DNA of 62,474 nt from an uncultured Eubacteriales bacterium (GTDB lineage: Bacteria > Bacillota > Clostridia > Peptostreptococcales > Anaerovoracaceae): the NCBI GenBank assembly GCA_902790905.1, contig CADATO010000012.1:1-62474 (forward strand), read 5' to 3'. Position numbers and translations under genes: made by a program. How positions within the stretch are numbered: the first letter of the stretch is position 1; every line of letters begins with the position of its first letter. Positions 27,149 to 36,007 of the stretch are shown here, piece after piece. Under the pieces are notes generated by a model that worked only from the letters and a program-made list of their open reading frames with translations, did not search any database and was not told the DNA's origin.

Positions 27149-27628
27149 TCAGTCAACCGTCAGATCTGCAGTCTGATAGCGGACTGCTTTCCCGATGTCG
27201 GCAACTGATACTTCCACCTGGAAGCCGACCCGCCCGCCGGAGAAGAAGATCTTCTCAAGCCCGAGGATCGTCTCGTCAAAGAAAGTGGGGAAGGCCTTTT
27301 TCATCCCGACCGGTGAGCAGCCGCCGTGGATGTATCCCGTCAGCGGCAGGAGCTCTTTGGACTTGATCATGGCGATGTTCTTTTCACCGGCGGCTTTGGC
27401 CGCTTTTTTCAGGTCCAGTTCATCCGCGACCGGGATGACGAAGACGTAGTGTTCGCCGGTCTTGCCGACGGTCACGAGGGTCTTATAGACCTGCTCGACA
27501 GGCTCGCCGAGCGCATTCGCCACATCGACGCCAGCTACCGCGCCGGTGTCTTCGTAGAAGTGCGGCGTGTAGGGAACTTTTTTCTGTTCCAGAATGCGCA
27601 TGGCATTCGTCTTTTTCTCTTTTGACAT
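27149..27628 (-). CDS. ybaK: YbaK/EbsC family Cys-tRNA(Pro)/aminoacyl-tRNA deacylase
   Basis: Trans-editing hydrolase (159 aa) that removes cysteine or other wrong amino acids from tRNA(Pro). KTLVTVGKTGEHYVFVIPVA, the lysine in MIKSKELLPLTGYIHGGCSP and VGMKKAFPTFFDETI are typical of YbaK. AAGGAGAAACC lies before the ATG. It is downstream of and co-oriented with the rluA-type gene, 29 bases apart, so the two form a small translation-quality operon. A second, more distant member of the same superfamily lies at 51300-51779. Confidence 0.92.
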   Translation of the reverse strand: MSKEKKTNAMRILEQKKVPYTPHFYEDTGAVAGVDVANALGEPVEQVYKTLVTVGKTGEHYVFVIPVADELDLKKAAKAAGEKNIAMIKSKELLPLTGYIHGGCSPVGMKKAFPTFFDETILGLEKIFFSGGRVGFQVEVSVADIGKAVRYQTADLTVD

Positions 27629-27657
27629 ACTGGTTTCTCCTTAACGACGCCTGTGCG

Positions 27658-28704
27658 TTACGCCCGTCTTTGCCGCAGCTGTTCGAGCAGCTGCACCATG
27701 TCGTCCGGCAGCGGGGCGGTTACTTCAATGCGCTCGCCGCTGACCGGATGATCAAAGGCGGTGAAATAGGAATGCAGTGCCTGCCGGCCGATCAGCGGGG
27801 CGTCCACGGAGATGCGGGGCGGCAGATCGCGGTAGTTGATTTCCTGTTCGCCGCTCTCTTCCGTTGTTTCTGCCTTGGGTGGCAACTCGTGCTGCTCCGG
27901 GTTCAGGATCTCGCCGTAGAGGCTGTCTCCTGCGACCGGGCATCCGATGTGCGCCATGTGGACGCGGATCTGGTGGGTGCGGCCGGTCTTGAGATCCAGC
28001 TCCACCAGAGAAAACGCCTGCGCCAGTGCATCCGCTGCGTCCGCACCGGGAACGGCAGGGAAAGTTTCGATGACGCGGTAGTGCGTTTCCGAGGGTTTGC
28101 CGTCGTCTTCCACGACGCGCTTTAAGCTCCCGTCACGGTGGTAGGCGAGGGCTTCATTGATGACGCCCTGCGATTCTTCAGGGATGCCGTGCACGATGGC
28201 ACGGTACAGCTTGGTCACCGTGTCCGCTTTCATCTGCTTCATCACTTCGCCCTGCGCGAGCTGGTTCTTGCCGAGCAGCAGTACGCCGCTTGTCTCCATG
28301 TCGAGGCGGTTGATAAAGCGGATCTTAAAGCTCTGGTCCGTGTCGAGCATGTATTTGGCGACGCCGTTCGCGATGGTGCCGCTCTTGTGCCCGCGGGTGG
28401 GGTGGACCGTGTAGCCCGCCGGTTTGTTGATGATCAGCAGATCTTCATCCTCAAAAAGCGGATAGATCGGGACATCCTCCGGCTCGAAGTAGCTCGTCTC
28501 GTCCGGGATCGCGACCATGATCTCATCGCCCTCATCAGGCTTGATCCACACCGCCGTCTGCTCGCCGTTGCGGTAGACCGTGCGGTTTCTCTTGATCTTG
28601 GAGCGGAGCCTTGCGGAGAAGGTAAAGCGCCTCCGCAGGATGGTCCGGATGTCGAGTCCCTCCGCGATATCTTCAGCTGTAACTATGTATTTGAATTCTC
28701 GCAT
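27658..28704 (-). CDS. RluA family pseudouridine synthase
   Basis: RNA pseudouridine synthase (348 aa) with an N-terminal S4-like RNA-binding domain (about residues 15-75) and a catalytic domain. The catalytic Asp lies in RFINRLDMETSGVLLLGKN, preceded by INKPAGYTVHPTRGHKSG and followed by KTGRTHQIRVHMAHIGCPV. An acidic linker of about 30 residues (PPKAETTEESGEQEINYRDL) interrupts the region after SLYGE and looks like a lineage-specific insertion. RluD-like by order of domains; the exact rRNA or tRNA target is open. No clear Shine-Dalgarno precedes the ATG. Confidence 0.92.
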   Translation of the reverse strand: MREFKYIVTAEDIAEGLDIRTILRRRFTFSARLRSKIKRNRTVYRNGEQTAVWIKPDEGDEIMVAIPDETSYFEPEDVPIYPLFEDEDLLIINKPAGYTVHPTRGHKSGTIANGVAKYMLDTDQSFKIRFINRLDMETSGVLLLGKNQLAQGEVMKQMKADTVTKLYRAIVHGIPEESQGVINEALAYHRDGSLKRVVEDDGKPSETHYRVIETFPAVPGADAADALAQAFSLVELDLKTGRTHQIRVHMAHIGCPVAGDSLYGEILNPEQHELPPKAETTEESGEQEINYRDLPPRISVDAPLIGRQALHSYFTAFDHPVSGERIEVTAPLPDDMVQLLEQLRQRRA

Positions 28705-28724
28705 GAAATGTTAATAAATGGATA

Positions 28725-28753
28725 TTGATTTCCAATTAATGTCAGATTATAAT
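28725..28753 (+). promoter_or_regulatory. Promoter of the candidate type I toxin mRNA
   Basis: TTGATT (28725-28730), 17 bases, TATAAT (28748-28753). Transcription would start near 28760 and yield an RNA of about 260 bases ending at the T run at 29019-29023. Confidence 0.65.
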
Positions 28754-28773
28754 AAGCGTGTGCTGTCACAGAC

Positions 28774-29010
28774 GGCAGGCGGTTGGCCCTCTCCGGAGGG
28801 ACTGCGACCCCCCGTTCATATAGATATCCCTCTGAGGAAATCTATAAGAAAGGAGGCTATACCCATGGATGTACTCACTATGATCCAGGTGCTCGGCTTT
28901 GCCTTGACTTGCCTCGCGGTAGGGTACGACCTCGGCAAACGCAGATAACCGCCCCCCGAAAAGGAGACGGTTATCAATAACCAAATCTTATTTCGGGCTA
29001 ACCGTCTGCC
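28774..29010 (+). repeat. 5'/3' UTR inverted repeat around the small hydrophobic ORF
   Basis: GGCAGGCGGTTGGCCC (28774-28789) can pair over its full 16 bases with GGGCTAACCGTCTGCC (28995-29010), using two G-U pairs in RNA. Such end-to-end pairing is usual in type I toxin mRNAs and keeps the message untranslated until processed. A further 8-bp stem, GATAACCG/CGGTTATC (28944-28951 and 28968-28975), contains the stop codon. TATAGAT/ATCTATA (28819-28825 and 28840-28846) forms a hairpin just before the ribosome binding site. Confidence 0.7.
28865..28948 (+). CDS. Small hydrophobic peptide, candidate type I (holin-like) toxin
   Basis: A 27-residue ORF, MDVLTMIQVLGFALTCLAVG followed by YDLGKRR. It has one membrane-spanning stretch (about residues 3-21) and a basic tail, the usual shape of small membrane toxins of type I systems such as TxpA, BsrG or Fst. 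The ribosome binding site is strong (AAAGGAGG, 8 bases before the ATG). The ORF lies inside a short independent transcript with its own promoter, long UTR inverted repeat and an antisense promoter converging from the 3' side. No toxin family was searched, so the call rests on size, topology and architecture. Confidence 0.65.
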   Translation: MDVLTMIQVLGFALTCLAVGYDLGKRR

Positions 29011-29031
29011 GGCAGCACTTTTTCTATGCGT

Positions 29032-29060
29032 AATATATCACATCGTTATCTTTGTGTAAA
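29032..29060 (-). promoter_or_regulatory. Promoter of the candidate antisense RNA (antitoxin)
   Basis: On the minus strand, TTTACA (29055-29060), exactly 17 bases, TATATT (29032-29037). An RNA starting near 29025 would run back through the 3' UTR and the small ORF, overlapping the toxin mRNA from its 3' end as in TxpA/RatA and BsrG/SR4. The antisense terminator could not be placed with confidence. Confidence 0.6.
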
Positions 29061-29075
29061 GAAGGAGTCCCTGTC

Positions 29076-29211
29076 AAGAGGGCACATCCTTCAAGCAGGA
29101 CGATACCGCAACGCCGGCACTTGGCGATTGCCGAGTTTTACGAAGGCAGAGCTTAGTGCCGCTGCGTGAGGACTCAGCGAGAGCGTGTACTGCGAAAGGA
29201 TGTGACCTCTT
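29076..29211. repeat. 136-bp element with 16-bp terminal inverted repeats (MITE-like or structured RNA)
   Basis: AAGAGGGCACATCCTT (29076-29091) and AAGGATGTGACCTCTT (29196-29211) pair at 15 of 16 positions. Inside, GCAG/CTGC, ACGC/GCGT and CGGCACT/AGTGCCG (29115-29121 and 29155-29161) continue the fold, and two small hairpins branch from it. There is no T run on either side and no ORF. The right end overlaps the last codon and stop of nadK. Both a miniature inverted-repeat element and a structured non-coding RNA fit; I see no match to tRNA, tmRNA, SRP RNA or a riboswitch that I know. Confidence 0.55.
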
Positions 29212-30013
29212 AAAGGAACTTCGTCTTGACCTTATTCCAGAAGTCGTAGCTCTCAAACCGCACCAGCTTCGTCACCGTATCCGACAGCTCGACCCGGATG
29301 CGTTTGACATCGATGAACATGTGCTCATTCCCGTCATTGATGATCCTGGTCTCGTGATGCCGCTCGTTCTCCGGCTCGATGACCAGCTCCAGATCGGGCG
29401 GGAGCAGGATGCTCGAGGTGAACGACCGGTACGCCGTTGTGTTCATCGGTGCGATCGGCGTCGCCTGCAGAAGCTTGAGCCGCGGGTCGACGATGCTGCC
29501 GCCCAGGGAGTAGTTGTACGCCGTACTGCCGGTCGAGGTCGCGATCAGGACACCGTCTCCGCTGAACTTCTCGATGAAACTGTCACCGATGGAGATGTTG
29601 AGGTGCGTGGAGTACGCGTTGCTGCCGCGCACGACGATTTCGTTGATGCCTTTGTAGAGGAATCGCTCATCCGCCGTCTCCACCTCAGCCTGCACCGCTG
29701 TGATCGGCTGCAGGGTATAACGGCCGGCCTTGAAATCTTCGATAAAGTCTTCGACCTGATCCGGCCGGATCTCCTGGAAAAAGCCGAGATGTCCGGTGTT
29801 GATCCCGACGATCGGCACCTCCGGGAAGTCGTAGCTGTGGATCGCCCGCAGCGTCGTCCCGTCGCCGCCGATGCAGATCAGGAGGACGACGTCTTCCGTC
29901 AGTTCGCGGGTGACTGCATAGCCGGCAGCCTCCAGTTTCGCAATCAGGTTGGAAGTGGTCTCCTCGGAATACCGGTCTTCATTTGTATAGATCGCAATGG
30001 AACGCTTGTCCAT
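29210..30013 (-). CDS. nadK: NAD kinase
   Basis: Phosphorylates NAD to NADP using ATP or polyphosphate in the cytosol. The 267-residue protein shows the hallmark ICIGGDGTTLRAIHSYDF, GINTGHLGFFQEI and the second conserved block STGSTAYNYSLGGSIVDP. AAAGGAAT precedes the ATG. It follows pepF with 14 bases between, on the same strand. Its final residues (KTKFL) and TAA stop overlap one end of the inverted-repeat element, so the C-terminus may have been altered by that insertion. Confidence 0.94.
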   Translation of the reverse strand: MDKRSIAIYTNEDRYSEETTSNLIAKLEAAGYAVTRELTEDVVLLICIGGDGTTLRAIHSYDFPEVPIVGINTGHLGFFQEIRPDQVEDFIEDFKAGRYTLQPITAVQAEVETADERFLYKGINEIVVRGSNAYSTHLNISIGDSFIEKFSGDGVLIATSTGSTAYNYSLGGSIVDPRLKLLQATPIAPMNTTAYRSFTSSILLPPDLELVIEPENERHHETRIINDGNEHMFIDVKRIRVELSDTVTKLVRFESYDFWNKVKTKFL

Positions 30014-30027
30014 GGGGGATTCCTTTC

Positions 30028-31812
30028 TTAAATCAGAGCATCCAGTTCGTCCACCAGCGCGGAGAATGTACGCATCGCGGACTCGATCGGCGCCGGCTGG
30101 CTCATATCCACACCTGCGATCTTCAGCAGTTCGACCGGGTAGTCGTTCTCGCCGCAGGCCAGGAACTTGAGATAGTCGTCCGGCCCGTTCTGCAGGATCA
30201 GATCGGAGATCGCTGCCGCCGCGGAGTAGCCGGTCGCATATTTATATACGTAGAATGCGCTGTAGAAGTGGGGGATGCGTGCCCATTCGTACTGGATGAA
30301 GTCATCGTGCACGAGGGACGGCCCGAAGTACTTGCTGTTAAGTTTGTCGTATTCCGCGCACAGCCAGGACGGGGTCAGGCTGCCGCCGTCTTCCACGTGT
30401 TTGTGGACGATGTGCTCGAACTCGGCGAACATCGTCTGGCGGAACACGGTCGTGCGGAAGCCTTCCAGCTGGAAGTTGATCAGGTACTTGCGCATCTCCG
30501 GATCTTTCTCCGTGGCGAGCAGGTGCTTGATCAGCAGGTTCTCGTTGACGGTGCTGGCGACCTCCGCCGTGAAGATCGAGTGCCCGCCATAGACGAACGG
30601 CTGCGTTTTGCGCGTGTAGTACGAGTTCATGCTGTGGCCCATCTCGTGGATCACCGTGAAGACATCCTGGAGCGTTTCCTTATAGTTCAGCAGCACGAAC
30701 GGCTTGCTGTCGTAACTGCCAAAGCTGTAGGCGCCGCTGGTCTTGCCGGGTGTCTCGTAGACGTCGACCCAGCCGTCTGCAAAGCCGTGCTTCAGATCCG
30801 CAAGATACTGTTCGCCCATGGGCTGGAGCGCTTCCATGACCATGGCCTGCGCTTCCTCATAGGGGATGGTCCGCTGCGGGATCTTCACGAGCGGGGCATA
30901 CATATCCCACATTCTCAGGTCCTCGACGCCGAGCGCACGTTTTCTGATCTCCAGATACTTGTGCAGGGCGGGGAGGTTCTCATTAATGACTTTAATAAGA
31001 TTATCGTAAACATCCTCGGAGACGTTGTCCGCGAAGCAGGCCGCGCCTCTTGCGGAAGGATAGTGCCGGATCTCCGCACCGATGACGTCCGTCTTGACGC
31101 TGGTCGCGTAGGTCGCGCCGATGGTGTTGATCTGGCTCTTGTATTTCGCGTAGAGTTTTTCAAAGGCTGCCTGCCGGACCTTGCGGTCGTGGCTCTGCAG
31201 GAAGGTGATGTAGCTGCCGTGCGTGAGTTTTGCCGGCTCGCCGTCTTCGCCTTCGATCTCGCCGAAGTCCATATCGGCGTTGTTGAGCATGGTGAAGATG
31301 TCGTCCGCACCGCCCAGCACTTCGCTGAGCCGCGCCAGCAGGGCCTCTTCACTGTCGGAGAGGACGTGCTCCTTTTCGCGCAGGACGCATTCCAGATAGA
31401 ACCTGTATACGGCAAGGCCGGGTTCTTCTTCGAGGAATCGCCTGATCGTCTCTTCGCCGAGCCCGATCAGTTCAGGGGTGAAGAACGCCAGCTTTGCGCC
31501 GAGTGCGGCTGCCGCTGCCATGACTTTATCGGTCATGGCCTGCGCCTCTTCATTGGCGTTGTCCTCGTCGCGCTTCATCCGCGCATAGACGAAGACCTTC
31601 TCGAGCAGACGGTTCATGTCGTCTTTTTTGCTGAGCGATTCCAATAAAACGGCGCCGCTTTCGCCGAGTCTGCCGGCATAGCCGGTCATCTCTTCCGCCA
31701 GCGCCTTTACCTTTGCAAGGTCTGCCTCCCATGCCGCGCTATCCGCGTACATGCTGGCCAGATCCCATTTGTATTTCGGGTCGATCTCGTTTCTTGATGT
31801 GATGGTCTGCAC
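30028..31812 (-). CDS. pepF: Oligoendopeptidase F (M3B metallopeptidase)
   Basis: Cytosolic zinc peptidase (594 aa) that trims oligopeptides. The zinc-binding motif is VIHEMGHSMNSYYTRK (HExxH), with the downstream Glu ligand in FTAEVASTVNE. Length is normal for PepF. The start is a GTG at 31812 (GGAGGCACAAG upstream), giving MQTITSRNEIDPKYKWDL, where the last part is a typical family N-terminus. It probably forms an operon with nadK. It is divergent from murI, whose promoter lies in the gap. Confidence 0.94.
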   Translation of the reverse strand: MQTITSRNEIDPKYKWDLASMYADSAAWEADLAKVKALAEEMTGYAGRLGESGAVLLESLSKKDDMNRLLEKVFVYARMKRDEDNANEEAQAMTDKVMAAAAALGAKLAFFTPELIGLGEETIRRFLEEEPGLAVYRFYLECVLREKEHVLSDSEEALLARLSEVLGGADDIFTMLNNADMDFGEIEGEDGEPAKLTHGSYITFLQSHDRKVRQAAFEKLYAKYKSQINTIGATYATSVKTDVIGAEIRHYPSARGAACFADNVSEDVYDNLIKVINENLPALHKYLEIRKRALGVEDLRMWDMYAPLVKIPQRTIPYEEAQAMVMEALQPMGEQYLADLKHGFADGWVDVYETPGKTSGAYSFGSYDSKPFVLLNYKETLQDVFTVIHEMGHSMNSYYTRKTQPFVYGGHSIFTAEVASTVNENLLIKHLLATEKDPEMRKYLINFQLEGFRTTVFRQTMFAEFEHIVHKHVEDGGSLTPSWLCAEYDKLNSKYFGPSLVHDDFIQYEWARIPHFYSAFYVYKYATGYSAAAAISDLILQNGPDDYLKFLACGENDYPVELLKIAGVDMSQPAPIESAMRTFSALVDELDALI

Positions 31813-31826
31813 CTTGTGCCTCCTTG

Positions 31827-31855
31827 TTTACACCTCATGTGGATTGATGTAAAAT
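31827..31855 (+). promoter_or_regulatory. Promoter of murI
   Basis: TTTACA (31827-31832), 17 bases, TAAAAT (31850-31855), about 33 bases ahead of the murI start. Confidence 0.6.
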
Positions 31856-31887
31856 ATTATAGCATTTTATGCGCAAGGAGAGAATAT

Positions 31888-32700
31888 ATGGACAACCGAC
31901 CCATTGGATTTTTTGACAGCGGCCTGGGCGGCCTGACAAGCATTCCGTACCTGAGAAAGCACCTGCCCAACGAGAAGGTGATTTACTTCGGCGACACCGC
32001 CAGGACCCCGTACGGCAGCAAGAGCCCCAAGACCATCACGAACTTCGCGTGCCAGATCTCGGACTTTCTGGTCGAGCAGGACGTCAAGATGATCGTCATC
32101 GCCTGCAACACCATCAGTGCGACGTGCCTGGATGTACTGCGTGAGCGCCATCCGCATATCCCGATCGTCGGGATCATCGAGCCGGCGGCGACGCGCACTG
32201 CACGTATCTGCGCGCTGGACAACGTGGTCGGGGTCATCGGCACCAAGGCGACGATCAGAAGCCATGCCTACGAATCGCTCATCCATGCCCATGATGCCGA
32301 GATCGAGGTGCACGAGCTGGCGTGTCCGGCGTTCGTGCCGCTGATCGAAGAGGGCATCATCAACAGCGATATCATGGATCTGACCATCCATCACTATCTG
32401 GATGACTTCATCCTTGAAAACCGCGTGGATACGCTGATCCTCGGCTGTACGCACTACCCGCTTGTGGAGTCCCACATCCGGCGCATGCACCCGAACCTCC
32501 GGATCATCAACCCGTCCGAGGTGGTCGTGGATACGGTCGAAGAGATCCTGAAGGACCGCAACGCCTTTGCGGACGGCAGCGCCGCAGAGATCGAAAACTG
32601 CTTCTACGCGAGCGACCTGTCGGACAACTTCGTCGCGATGATCGACCGGATCTTTGAAGGGCAGGCCGAGAAGGTCGCGTTCAAGAATCTGGACGTCTAG
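31888..32700 (+). CDS. murI: Glutamate racemase
   Basis: Makes D-glutamate for peptidoglycan. The protein (270 aa) has both catalytic cysteines in context: MIVIACNTISA and LILGCTHYPLVESHI. The substrate-binding N-terminal motif is IGFFDSGLGGLTSIPYLRK. The ATG at 31888 follows AAGGAGAG; a frame extending to 31816 is unconserved. It heads a run of plus-strand genes. Confidence 0.95.
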   Translation: MDNRPIGFFDSGLGGLTSIPYLRKHLPNEKVIYFGDTARTPYGSKSPKTITNFACQISDFLVEQDVKMIVIACNTISATCLDVLRERHPHIPIVGIIEPAATRTARICALDNVVGVIGTKATIRSHAYESLIHAHDAEIEVHELACPAFVPLIEEGIINSDIMDLTIHHYLDDFILENRVDTLILGCTHYPLVESHIRRMHPNLRIINPSEVVVDTVEEILKDRNAFADGSAAEIENCFYASDLSDNFVAMIDRIFEGQAEKVAFKNLDV

Positions 32701-32739
32701 ACAGCGGCGCAGCTGAAGCAATAAGAAAGGAACACGACT

Positions 32740-33264
32740 ATGGAACTGGACGAACTGATGGCACTGCTGGAACTGGATGACCCGTCCGAGTTCGAGTACT
32801 TTGAGAACTTCGCCGAGATCGCGGAGACCGACGAGGAGCTTCCCGAGGAAACGCTCTATGCGCTGTTCTCGCAGACGGATCCGCACACGGTCAGCGAACT
32901 GATCGGCAACTATTTTGATGAGGTGCAGCGCGCCATGCCGGACGACGGCACGGATGCCTATATCCTGCTCGACAACATCAGCCGCTCGCTGGCCGGTCTG
33001 ATCGTGAGCGAAGAGGAGCGCGCCAAGGTGTACTTCTCCGAGGAACTGGCGCGGTTTCACCGCTGGTACACGAAAGACTCGGAAGTCTCCTGCATCAGCC
33101 AGGAAACGGGCCATGAAAAGATCCTGCCGCTGCGCGATGCACTGACGCTGGCAAGACTGGAAAAACTCGACGGCGAGCCGCACGGCTACGACTTCACCGG
33201 GTGCCTGGACTACGAGATCGACGAGTTCATCATGCACTTCGCGGTCGACAGAGAAGAGGAATAA
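32740..33264 (+). CDS. Conserved acidic protein of unknown function
   Basis: Not recognised as any named family. The 174-residue product is strongly acidic and predicted mostly helical (MELDELMALLELDDPSEFEY, later DEIDEFIMHFAVDREEE near the end). It has no signal peptide or membrane segment. An AAGAAAGGAACAC site precedes the ATG. It lies between murI and an MBL-fold hydrolase, each within 40 bases, so an operon is likely. Codon use matches its neighbours. Confidence 0.75.
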   Translation: MELDELMALLELDDPSEFEYFENFAEIAETDEELPEETLYALFSQTDPHTVSELIGNYFDEVQRAMPDDGTDAYILLDNISRSLAGLIVSEEERAKVYFSEELARFHRWYTKDSEVSCISQETGHEKILPLRDALTLARLEKLDGEPHGYDFTGCLDYEIDEFIMHFAVDREEE

Positions 33265-33279
33265 GAAAGAAAGATACCT

Positions 33280-34221
33280 ATGACTGACAGCAAAGCCCCT
33301 TCGGGCAGCATCAACCAGACCACACAAGCGACCGCAGATGACGGCCGCTTTGATTTCCCGGAAAACATCTACCGGGTCACCGGCGGCAACGGCGGGGAAA
33401 ACTACCTCATCGTCGGCACCGAGAAAACGGCCCTGTACGATGCGGGGATGCCCTTCAACGGGGAAAAACTCGTCCGCAATATCAAGGCGGTCCTTGGTGA
33501 CCGGCCGCTCGACTACTGCCTTGTGACGCATTCGCATTTCGACCATGCGGGCGGGGTGCCGTATCTGCGCCAGGCGTGGCCGGATCTGGAAGTCGTGGGC
33601 TCGGAATACGCGGCCTACGTCTTCACAAGGGAGAGCGCCCTGCGCCGGATGAAGGAACTGGCCGAAGTCTCTTCCGCGGCGTTCGGCGGGGAAGACGCCT
33701 GCGCGGTAACGGTCGACGGCCTCGCCATCACAAAGCCTGTGCAGGACGGCGAGACGATCAGTCTCGGGGAAGAAACCATCGTTTGCATGGAGGCGAAAGG
33801 GCACACCAAGTGCTCCATGATGTTCGCGCTCGAGCCGCAGCACTACCTGTTCGCCTGCGAATCGACGGGCGTCATGAGCGGCATCGGAGAGAACGAACCC
33901 GCGATCCTGACAAGCTACGAGGACGCGATGGCGGCCTCTGCAAGGGGCCGTGCCTATCAGGCAAACCGCATCTTCTCCCCGCATTACGGCATCGCCCCGG
34001 CGGACTACATAGACGGCTACTGGGATGCCTTTGAGAATGCCGCCAACGACGAGCGGGCGTTCATCGAATCCATGTATGCGGAAGGGCTCAGCGAAGCGCA
34101 GATGCTGGAGCGATTCACTCAGCGGTACTGGAGCGAGGAACGCGGGCAGGAGCAGTCCTACGAGGCGTTCTCCGTCAACGCCCTGGCGACGTTCCATCTG
34201 TATGCGCCGCAGGAAGCGTAA
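33280..34221 (+). CDS. MBL-fold metallo-hydrolase
   Basis: Cytosolic metallo-beta-lactamase fold hydrolase (313 aa). The metal-binding motif is LVTHSHFDHAGGVPYLRQ (His84, His86, Asp88, His89), with a later histidine in EAKGHTKCSMMF and one in IFSPHYGIAP. The C-terminal ~90 residues are helical. Substrate cannot be told: glyoxalase II-like, lactonase or phosphodiesterase roles are all possible. It follows the unknown acidic gene by 15 bases. Confidence 0.85.
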   Translation: MTDSKAPSGSINQTTQATADDGRFDFPENIYRVTGGNGGENYLIVGTEKTALYDAGMPFNGEKLVRNIKAVLGDRPLDYCLVTHSHFDHAGGVPYLRQAWPDLEVVGSEYAAYVFTRESALRRMKELAEVSSAAFGGEDACAVTVDGLAITKPVQDGETISLGEETIVCMEAKGHTKCSMMFALEPQHYLFACESTGVMSGIGENEPAILTSYEDAMAASARGRAYQANRIFSPHYGIAPADYIDGYWDAFENAANDERAFIESMYAEGLSEAQMLERFTQRYWSEERGQEQSYEAFSVNALATFHLYAPQEA

Positions 34222-34288
34222 GGAGCGATTCCTGGCCGGACAAAACAGCACAGAAAGAAAGCCATTTCATAAGAGGGAAATACAGCAC

Positions 34289-35539
34289 ATGATCGAGATC
34301 AAAAAACTGAACGGACACATCACACTTGTCACGGAGCAGATGCCGCAGATGCGCTCGGCAGCCATCGGCATCTGGGTGCGCACCGGCGCGGTCAACGAGA
34401 CCCCCGAGATCGCCGGCATCTCGCACTTCATCGAGCACATGACCTTCAAGGGCACGAAGACCCGCAGCGTGGCGAAGCTCGCGGAGGACATGGAGAGCAT
34501 CGGGGCGCAGATGAACGCGTTCACCGGAAAGGAGATGACCTGCTACTACTTCAAGTCCCTTGAGTCCAACTTTAAAGAGGGGCTGGAGATCCTGCTCGAT
34601 ATGTTCACGGCATCCGTGTTCGACCCGCAGGAGATGGAGCGCGAAAAGCAGGTGATCTATGAGGAAATGAAGATGACCCGCGACACGCCGGACGAAGACG
34701 CGCACGACACGATGGGCGAGCTTCTGTTCCGCAACTCGCCGTACGGCAACAGCATCATCGGCACGGAAGACATCCTGGCGAAGATCGACCGCGACACCCT
34801 GACCGGCTACCTCGCGGACCAGTATGTGCAGGACAGCATCGTCATCTCGGTGGCGGGCAAGTTCGACGAGAAGATGGTCGAGGAGATGATCGAGGGTAAA
34901 CTGGCGCACCTCAAGGAGACCAAGGAATCGCCCATCCTCACGAGCGAAGAGCTCGAGCCGGCGTTCACCGTCAAGGCGCGCGACATCGAGCAGACGCACA
35001 TCTGCATGGCGGCGAGGACCGTCAAACTCAGCGACCCGGATTACTACGCGCACCGCGTGCTTTCGTGCATCATGGGCGGCGGCATGAGCTCGCGCCTGTT
35101 CCAGCACGTGCGGGAGCAGAAGGGACTCGCGTACAGCGTCTATTCGTCCTGCAACCCGTTCTCTGAGGACGGCTACTACAACATCTACGCGGGCGTCAGC
35201 CACGACCGGATCGCCGAGGCCATCGAGGCGATCAGAGGCGAGCTGCTCCTGCTTGGCGAAAAGGGCGTCTCGGATGAAGAGATCGCCAAGGCGAAGACGC
35301 AGATCAAGTCTTCGTACATCTTCGGGCAGGAGAGCGTCAACGGGCGCATGGTCGGCATCGGGCAGACCTGCATCCTGCTCGGCAAAGTGAGAACACAGGA
35401 TGAGGTCCTGGCGTCCATCGACGCCGTGGACCAGCAGGCGGTGGCAAGAGCGATCGCGAAGATCGCGGACCCGGGCCGCTACAGCGCCGTCGCCGTGACG
35501 AACGAGGAGTTCGATCTCGGCGCCATGGTACAGGGGTAA
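34289..35539 (+). CDS. M16 family zinc peptidase (processing-peptidase-like)
   Basis: Insulinase-family peptidase (416 aa) with the inverted zinc motif HFIEH at residues 46-50 ([20 protein letters not shown]) and the downstream acidic ligand in [12 protein letters not shown]. The second domain has the substrate-binding segment [23 protein letters not shown] use the ATG at 34289 with AGAGGG upstream; the open frame begins earlier but inside the MBL gene. Bacterial members like YmxG process peptides or clear small proteins; the target here is unknown. It is followed after four bases by dut. Confidence 0.93.
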   Translation: MIEIKKLNGHITLVTEQMPQMRSAAIGIWVRTGAVNETPEIAGISHFIEHMTFKGTKTRSVAKLAEDMESIGAQMNAFTGKEMTCYYFKSLESNFKEGLEILLDMFTASVFDPQEMEREKQVIYEEMKMTRDTPDEDAHDTMGELLFRNSPYGNSIIGTEDILAKIDRDTLTGYLADQYVQDSIVISVAGKFDEKMVEEMIEGKLAHLKETKESPILTSEELEPAFTVKARDIEQTHICMAARTVKLSDPDYYAHRVLSCIMGGGMSSRLFQHVREQKGLAYSVYSSCNPFSEDGYYNIYAGVSHDRIAEAIEAIRGELLLLGEKGVSDEEIAKAKTQIKSSYIFGQESVNGRMVGIGQTCILLGKVRTQDEVLASIDAVDQQAVARAIAKIADPGRYSAVAVTNEEFDLGAMVQG

Positions 35540-35543
35540 TAAT

Positions 35544-35972
35544 ATGAACGTACGCATCATCAGCAAATCCGGCATCCTGCCGGCATATGAAACCGAAGGC
35601 TCCGCGGGCATGGATCTCAGGGCGTATCTCGATGCGCCTGTGACGCTGGCGCCGATGGAACGCGCGCTGATCCCGACGGGGATCTTTCTTGCAGTCCCGC
35701 GCGGCTATGAAGCGCAGGTGCGCGCAAGGAGCGGGCTTGCCGTCAAACACGGCATCGGTCTTGTGAACGGCATCGGCACCATCGACAGCGATTACAGAGG
35801 CGAAGTCAAGGTGGCCCTCATCAACTGGGGCAGCGAGCCCTTCACGATCGAAAACGGCGACCGCATCGCGCAGCTTGTCATCGCGGCGTACGAACGCGTC
35901 GACTGGGAAGAGACAGACACACTCGACGAGACGGAACGCGGTGCAGGCGGATTTGGCCACACCGGCGTCTGA
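35544..35972 (+). CDS. dut: dUTP diphosphatase (trimeric dUTPase)
   Basis: Hydrolyses dUTP to dUMP, keeping uracil out of DNA and feeding dTMP synthesis. All five motifs of trimeric dUTPases are present: [45 protein letters not shown] and [10 protein letters not shown]. Length is 142 aa, as usual. It is next to dgt, another dNTP-pool enzyme, and in the same run as dnaG and rpoD. Confidence 0.96.
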   Translation: MNVRIISKSGILPAYETEGSAGMDLRAYLDAPVTLAPMERALIPTGIFLAVPRGYEAQVRARSGLAVKHGIGLVNGIGTIDSDYRGEVKVALINWGSEPFTIENGDRIAQLVIAAYERVDWEETDTLDETERGAGGFGHTGV

Positions 35973-36007
35973 TCCCGGCAGTATGACGAACGAATCAGGA
36001 AGAAAGA

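Noticed and set aside
28718..28948. Longer 76-residue version of the small toxin-like ORF
   Set aside because: It starts before the predicted transcription start and lacks a ribosome binding site; the 27-residue form has a strong one.
29076..29211. Reading the inverted-repeat element as a riboswitch, tRNA or 6S RNA
   Set aside because: None of the conserved sequence blocks I know for these RNAs is present and no terminator follows, so only a neutral description is given.
31867..34251. 794-residue antisense frame over murI, the acidic gene and the MBL gene
   Set aside because: Covers three co-oriented real genes and has the same artefact composition.
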